A stretch of DNA of 42,261 nucleotides from Chloroflexota bacterium. Its GTDB lineage: Bacteria > Chloroflexota > Limnocylindria > Limnocylindrales > CSP1-4. This document shows positions 37,839 to 42,261 of this stretch, piece after piece (within the stretch, counting starts at the first letter, position 1; every line of letters begins with the position of its first letter). The stretch covers positions 1 through 42,261 of the forward strand of contig SCUO01000029.1 of assembly GCA_004297395.1 (NCBI GenBank), written 5' to 3'. The notes beneath the pieces were generated by a model. The model saw nothing but the letters and a program-made list of their open reading frames with translations, was not told the DNA's origin and made no database searches. The translations under genes and the position numbers were made by a program.

Positions 37839-38630
37839 GTGGATCGGATCGATGACCTCATCGCCCGGCTGGACCTCCCGATCCGGGACCGCGACCTCGT
37901 CGCCCAGGCCCTGACCCACTCGTCGTGGATGCACGAGCATCCGGGCGAGGCCGCCGGTCACAACGAGCGCCTCGAGTTCCTGGGCGATGCCGTGATCAAC
38001 CTCGCCATCTCCGAGGCCCTCTTCGCCCACCACCCCGAGGACGACGAGGGCCTGCTGTCGTCCCGCCGCGCCTCGATCGTGAGCACCACCGGCCTGGCCC
38101 GGCTCGGGGGCCGGATCGGCCTCGGCGAGGCGCTCCGGCTCGGCGAGGGTGAGGCCCAGCGCGGCGGCCGGCTCCGACCATCGCTCCTGGCCTCGACCCT
38201 CGAGGCGGTGGTCGGCGCGATCCTGGTCGACGCGGGCTGGGACGTGGCACGCGCCTGGGTGACCGGGGTCGCCGGGCCGGAGATCGTCGCCGAGCTGCCC
38301 CCGGCGGCCCTGAAGAGCCCCAAGAGCCGGCTCCAGGAGCACACCCAGCGGACATCCGGCGGTCGACCCGAGTACCGGCTCCTGGAGGCCGTGGGGCCGG
38401 ATCACGAGAAGGTCTTCCGGGTCGAGGTCGTCGTCCATGGTCATCCGCTCGGCGCCGGTGTCGGGCCGTCGCGCCGGGTGGCCGAGACGAACGCCGCGGC
38501 CGAGGCCCTCGAGGCGCTGGCTGCCGCGGACGGTCGCGCCGGCGGCATGGCCCGACGGGGCCGGAGGTCCAGGCGATCCAGCGACCCGGTCGGGGAGGCG
38601 ACGCCGACCGGCGGGGAGACGGCGTCGTGA
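37839..38630 (+). CDS. rnc: Ribonuclease III
   Basis: This 263-residue endonuclease cuts double-stranded RNA, for example in rRNA processing. The catalytic motif HNERLEFLGDAVINL (about 39-53) is intact, as is the second acidic site STLEAVVGAILVDAGW (about 121-136). The dsRNA-binding domain (about 168-232) includes KSRLQEHTQR, RPEYRLLEAVGPDHEKVFRV and SRRVAETNAAAEALEAL. The last 30 residues are disordered, rich in Arg, Ser and Gly. I chose the GTG at 37839, which gives the normal N-terminus; there is no strong ribosome binding site before it. The stop overlaps smc (GTGA). Confidence 0.94.
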   Translation: MDRIDDLIARLDLPIRDRDLVAQALTHSSWMHEHPGEAAGHNERLEFLGDAVINLAISEALFAHHPEDDEGLLSSRRASIVSTTGLARLGGRIGLGEALRLGEGEAQRGGRLRPSLLASTLEAVVGAILVDAGWDVARAWVTGVAGPEIVAELPPAALKSPKSRLQEHTQRTSGGRPEYRLLEAVGPDHEKVFRVEVVVHGHPLGAGVGPSRRVAETNAAAEALEALAAADGRAGGMARRGRRSRRSSDPVGEATPTGGETAS

Positions 38631-41600
38631 GCGCCCCGGCGCGACTCCTGTCCGTCCGGCTGCAGGGCTTCAAGTCGTTCGCCGAGCGGACGCATGTCAC
38701 CTTTGGTCCCGGAATCAGCGCCGTCGTCGGCCCGAACGGATCGGGCAAGTCGAACCTGGCCGATGCCCTCCGCTGGGCGCTCGGCGAGCAGGGCCGGGCC
38801 CTCCGGTCGCGCAAGTCGGAGGACGTGATCTGGGCCGGCTCGGACCGACGGCCGGCGGTGGGGATGGCCGACGTTCAGCTGACCCTCGACAACGCCGACG
38901 GCCTCCTGCCGGTCGAATTCGGCGTCGTGGAGCTTGGACGGCGGCTCTTCCGGTCCGGCGAGAACGAGTACCTCCTCAACCGCCAGCGGGTCCGCCTGCG
39001 CGACCTCGTGGATCTCCTCGATTCGGCCCACCTGGTCGAGAACGCCTTCCTGTTCATCGGCCAGGGCATGGTCGACCAGGCCCTGGCCCTCCGGCCCGAG
39101 GAGCGCCGGCCACTGTTCGAGGAGGTCGCCGGGGTCCGCCGCCACGAGCGCCGCCGGCGACGGGCCGAAGAGCAGCTGACCGAATCCGAGGCGAACCTCG
39201 CCAGGGTCGAGGACATCCTGGCCGAGCTCCGCCCGCAGGCCCGGCGCCTGGCGGCCCAGGCGGAACAGCAGGCCACGCGCGCGAACGCCGGTGACGAGCT
39301 CGCGGCGGCACTGCTCGTGGCGGCCCACGCCCGGTGGCACGAGGTCGCGGCCAGAATCGCCGAGGCCGGCGGGCGGCTCGAGGCTGCCAGGGCCGACGTC
39401 GACGCCTCGCTCGGAGCGCTGGCCGCGGCAGAAGCCGCGGCCGCGGCGGTCGCCACGGCGCTCGGCGAGCGCGCCGCTTCGGCCGCGGCGTTCCGCAGCC
39501 GGGCGGACGAGGCTCGCGGCGTCCTGACCGCGGCCCAGCTCCGGGACGGCCAGCTGGCCTCGGAGACGGCGGCCATCGCCCGCGACCGCGAGCGCATCGC
39601 CGAGGAGCGGGCCGCGGCAGAGGCGGACCTCGCGGCGCAGCGGCGACGGCTGGCCGAGCCCGTGCCGGCCCGCGACCTGGAGGCCGAGGCAGCGCTCACC
39701 GACGCCGAGCGCGGCCTGGCCGACGCCCTGGCCGAGCTGGCGGGACTGGAGGCCGCCACCCATGCCCGGGATGCCGACCTGGCCGCGGTCCGGCGCGCGG
39801 CCGCGGCTCGGGCCGCCGAGACGGAGACAGCCCGGCGCCGGCTGGCCGAGGCCGAGCGGGCTGCTGCGGCGGAGCGGGCTCGGGCGCAGGACCTGGCCGC
39901 CCGCCTCGAGGCGGCCGGGGCGGCGAGCGCGGCCGCGACCGGAGCGCTGGAGCGGGCCGTCGCCACGGGGGCGGCCGCGGCCGAGGTGCGGGAGGCGGCC
40001 GAGCGGACCCTCGAGCAGCGAACCGCGGAAGCCCGGACGGCCGCGGAACGGGCCGCCGAGACGGGGGCGACCCTGGCCGGCCTGCAAGCGGCCCAGGCGA
40101 TGCGAGCCGCGGCCATCGCCGACGAATCGGGCAGTGGCGTGGCGGCACGCCTGCGGGTTCGAGGCGGGCGCCGGATCGACGAGGACCTCGCCGTCGAGCC
40201 CGGCCTCCGGGCCGCGGTGGATGCGGCCCTCGCCGGCGCGGGTCGAGCCTATCTCACGACCCGCCGCTCGATCCTGGATCTCGCCGGTGAGCGCGGTCTG
40301 GCGATCGTCGTCGACGGGCCGGCGGACGACGCTGCCTCGGGAGTGGCAGGGCGGTCGAGCGGCGGCGCGAGCCCAGGCGACGACCCCGCGGGGTCCGGTT
40401 TCCGAGCCCGGCTGGCCTCGGCCGGGGGTGGGCTGCTGGTCGAGGCGATCCGCCGGGACGCGACCGGCGCGGCGCGCCGGCTCCTGGCCCGGGCCGCCTG
40501 GACGCCCGACCTCGCCACCGCCCTCGATCTCCAGCCGTCGCTGCCGCCCGGCTGGATCGCCGTCCCCCGGGATGGCAGCGCCGTCGTCGGCGAGATCGTC
40601 ATCCGGCTCGGAGCCGGCGACCGGGTGCTGGAGGCTCGGGCCGAGCTGGAGCGGACGCTGGCCGAGCTCCGGGTCGCCGAAGCCGCTGCGACGGCCGCCG
40701 CGGGAGCCGCCGCGGGAGCCGCCCGGGCCGCCACTGCCGCCCGGACCGCGCTCGATGACGCGCAGGCCAAGGAATCGGCGGCGACCGCCGCCCGCCGGGT
40801 CGCCGAAGATGCCGATCGCGTTGCCGCTCGCTCGCTCGAGGCGCTCGTCCGCGAGTCGGGCTGGCACGACGCCCAGGCGACCCGGCTCGCTGCCGAGGTC
40901 GAGCGGGCTCGGGCTGCGATCCCGGGCGACGCCGCGCCGAGCACCAGCGCGGCGGCGCCGAGCGCCAGCTCGCCGGCGCAGACCATCCGCCCGGCAGCGC
41001 CGGGCGGCGCGCCGGTCGCAGGCAGCGACGAGCGCGACGCCCTGGTCACCTGGGGCGCCCGGGTCGCGGAGCTTCGTGCCCGGCGCGATCGCCTGGCGGC
41101 CGTGGTGGCGGAGGTCGACGGCGCGCGCCGCGAAGCCGAGCACCGGCGAGCCGCCTCGGAGGCCGCGATCGCCATCGACGAGAGCCGGATTGCGGCCGCC
41201 GACCGCGCCGCGGAGCAGCTTGCCGAGCGGGAACGCGCCCTGTCGGCGGACCGGGCGGGTCACGCGGCCGTTCTGGCCGATGCCGCCGTCCGCGAGGCGG
41301 AGGCCCGGGCGGTGCTCGACGGCCTCCTGACCGCCGACGCCGACGACCGTGGCCGCCTGGCCGATGCCGAACGGGCCGCGGCGAGCGCCCGGGAGCGCCT
41401 GCGTGCCGCGGAAGACCGCTCGCGAACCGAAGAGCACCGTGACCTCGAGGCCCGTCTCGGCCGGGACGCACTCCGCGAGCAGCTGCTCGTCGAGCTCGCC
41501 GGGCTCGGGCCGCTCGGGCTCCGCCATCTCGACGCCGTGGCGAGCGGCAATCGCCCCGCTGACGCCGGGGAGCAGGCGGTCCGGGGCGCCGAAGCCGCGG

Positions 41601-42261
41601 TCGGGGACGACGCGAACGGCACCGCTGGTCCCGACGCACCCGATGCACCCGACGAGCGCGACGAGCGCGACGAGGCGGAGGAAGCGACCCTCCTGGCTGT
41701 GGCGCTCGATCGGGCAGGGGAGCGCTGGGCGGCGCTCGAGCCCCCGTCCGAGCTCCCGGGTCCGGGTCGCCTGGCGACCCTCCGGCGGCGCTACCACGAG
41801 CTCGGCGCCGCGAATCCCTACGCCGTCGAGGAGTACGCCACCGTCCGTGCCAGGCTCGAGGACCTCGAGCGGCAGCACGATGACCTGCGCGGGGCGATCG
41901 GTCGGACGCGGGCCCTCATCACCGAGCTCGACACGCTCATCTCGGACCAGTTCCGGACGACGTTCCGAGCCCTCGAGACGAGCTTCGACGCCCGCTTCCG
42001 GCAGCTGTTCGGCGGTGGGTTCGCCCGGCTGTCGCTGACCGACCCGACCGACCTCGCCTCGACCGGGATCGAGATCGTGGCCCGACCGCCGGGCAAGAAG
42101 CCCCAGGCCCTGGCGATGCTCTCGGGTGGCGAGCGGGCGCTGACCGCGGTGGCCCTGCTGTTCGCGATGCTCGAGGTCCGGCCCGTGCCGTTCTGCGTCC
42201 TCGACGAGGTCGATGCCGCGCTCGACGAGGCCAATGTCGGGCGTTTCACGGCCGCCCTGCG
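38627..42261 (+). CDS. smc: Chromosome partition protein SMC, C-terminus cut by window edge
   Basis: This SMC ATPase condenses and segregates chromosomes. The window holds 1211 codons, ending just after the Walker B motif. The head begins LLSVRLQGFKSFAERTHVTF, with Walker A GPNGSGKS (35-42), the Q-loop FIGQGMVDQALALRPEERR, then long Ala/Arg/Glu-rich coiled coil with very few lysines (about 180-500). The hinge lies near 515-650 (EDLAVEPGLRAAVDAAL). The C-terminal head has LSGGERALTAVALLF and CVLDEVDAALDEANV. Three low-complexity, probably disordered insertions interrupt the hinge and C-terminal arm (about 563-596, 766-802, 974-1020). The frame is open throughout, so these are not frameshifts. 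The GTG overlaps rnc. Confidence 0.92.
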   Translation, partial: MSAPARLLSVRLQGFKSFAERTHVTFGPGISAVVGPNGSGKSNLADALRWALGEQGRALRSRKSEDVIWAGSDRRPAVGMADVQLTLDNADGLLPVEFGVVELGRRLFRSGENEYLLNRQRVRLRDLVDLLDSAHLVENAFLFIGQGMVDQALALRPEERRPLFEEVAGVRRHERRRRRAEEQLTESEANLARVEDILAELRPQARRLAAQAEQQATRANAGDELAAALLVAAHARWHEVAARIAEAGGRLEAARADVDASLGALAAAEAAAAAVATALGERAASAAAFRSRADEARGVLTAAQLRDGQLASETAAIARDRERIAEERAAAEADLAAQRRRLAEPVPARDLEAEAALTDAERGLADALAELAGLEAATHARDADLAAVRRAAAARAAETETARRRLAEAERAAAAERARAQDLAARLEAAGAASAAATGALERAVATGAAAAEVREAAERTLEQRTAEARTAAERAAETGATLAGLQAAQAMRAAAIADESGSGVAARLRVRGGRRIDEDLAVEPGLRAAVDAALAGAGRAYLTTRRSILDLAGERGLAIVVDGPADDAASGVAGRSSGGASPGDDPAGSGFRARLASAGGGLLVEAIRRDATGAARRLLARAAWTPDLATALDLQPSLPPGWIAVPRDGSAVVGEIVIRLGAGDRVLEARAELERTLAELRVAEAAATAAAGAAAGAARAATAARTALDDAQAKESAATAARRVAEDADRVAARSLEALVRESGWHDAQATRLAAEVERARAAIPGDAAPSTSAAAPSASSPAQTIRPAAPGGAPVAGSDERDALVTWGARVAELRARRDRLAAVVAEVDGARREAEHRRAASEAAIAIDESRIAAADRAAEQLAERERALSADRAGHAAVLADAAVREAEARAVLDGLLTADADDRGRLADAERAAASARERLRAAEDRSRTEEHRDLEARLGRDALREQLLVELAGLGPLGLRHLDAVASGNRPADAGEQAVRGAEAAVGDDANGTAGPDAPDAPDERDERDEAEEATLLAVALDRAGERWAALEPPSELPGPGRLATLRRRYHELGAANPYAVEEYATVRARLEDLERQHDDLRGAIGRTRALITELDTLISDQFRTTFRALETSFDARFRQLFGGGFARLSLTDPTDLASTGIEIVARPPGKKPQALAMLSGGERALTAVALLFAMLEVRPVPFCVLDEVDAALDEANVGRFTAAL
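41633..41677 (+). repeat. 9-bp tandem repeats inside smc
   Basis: Five 9-base units follow each other: GACGCACCC, GATGCACCC, GACGAGCGC twice, and GACGAGGCG. They encode DAPDAPDERDERDEA in one of the disordered insertions. Unit length is a multiple of three, so copy-number change would keep the frame. Confidence 0.7.

Noticed and set aside
38441-41878. Minus-strand open frame of over 1100 codons opposite smc
   Set aside because: The plus strand carries clear SMC motifs. GC-rich codon use leaves the opposite strand open by chance, and the minus reading is compositionally biased with no domain.
1-42261. tRNA genes
   Set aside because: I looked for the GTTCGA-type loop and paired acceptor ends in the gaps and found no cloverleaf. 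By-eye reading can miss one, so a covariance search would settle it.
1-42261. CRISPR array, insertion sequence, prophage or integrase
   Set aside because: No regular spaced repeats, transposase motifs, terminal inverted repeats or phage proteins are visible.

Overview
The window is a very GC-rich (by eye about 70%), gene-dense bacterial chromosome segment made almost entirely of housekeeping genes. I can support 35 protein genes. The first (a TSUP permease) and the last (smc) are cut by the window edges. I saw no rRNA, tRNA, CRISPR array, insertion sequence, integrase or phage gene. The proteins best fit a high-GC Chloroflexota, perhaps a Limnocylindria-like lineage. Pointers are a DivIVA-like coiled-coil protein beside yceD-rpmF, an isoleucyl-tRNA-synthetase-like protein with PMGVHHAWGR and MHKSWGN signatures, and an FIMAH-tailed secreted nucleotidase. 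Taxonomy is an inference from family resemblance, not from a search.

Layout. 1-2050: three membrane genes (TSUP permease, DUF1634, CaCA exchanger). 2097-4884: ilvE overlapping a membrane glycosyltransferase. 4963-6759 (minus): an LCP cell-wall ligase. 6800-19418 (plus): an ileS-like gene, lspA, rluD, gmk, priA, a small Ala-rich protein, def, fmt and a molybdopterin hydroxylase subunit, ended by a perfect 14-bp hairpin. 19483-23484 (minus): a 1333-residue secreted tandem 5'-nucleotidase. 23748-27824 (plus): rlmN, an rpe with an extra C-terminal domain, a PAP2 membrane protein and dtd. 28043-28240 (minus): rpmB. 28368-42261 (plus): asp23, fakA-like, recG, rsmD, coaD, a DivIVA-like gene, yceD, rpmF, plsX, a second asp23, nusB, acpP, rnc and smc.

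How the genes work together. The order ileS-lspA-rluD, gmk-priA-def-fmt, rlmN-rpe, rpmB-yloU-yloV-recG, plsX-acpP-rnc-smc closely follows a block known from Bacillus subtilis, so the window looks like an ancient translation, replication and lipid cluster with local insertions and losses. Genes are tightly packed. Many junctions are NTGA or TGATG overlaps, which suggests translational coupling. Non-ATG starts (GTG, TTG and one probable CTG) are common. Promoters are visible as AT-rich -10 hexamers (TATACT, TATGATA, GACAAT, CATAAT, TAGACT) that stand out from the GC-rich background. Two look bidirectional and two lie so close to the start codon that they predict leaderless mRNAs.

I found no clear novel defence or mobile system. 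The most unusual items are the disordered insertions in SMC, the extra domain on ribulose-phosphate epimerase, the asymmetric tandem nucleotidase, the orphan molybdenum hydroxylase subunit, the symmetric divergent promoter at rpmB/asp23 and the CTG-started DivIVA-like gene. No gene-free stretch exceeds 300 bases. The two longest, 23485-23747 and 27825-28042, are described below.
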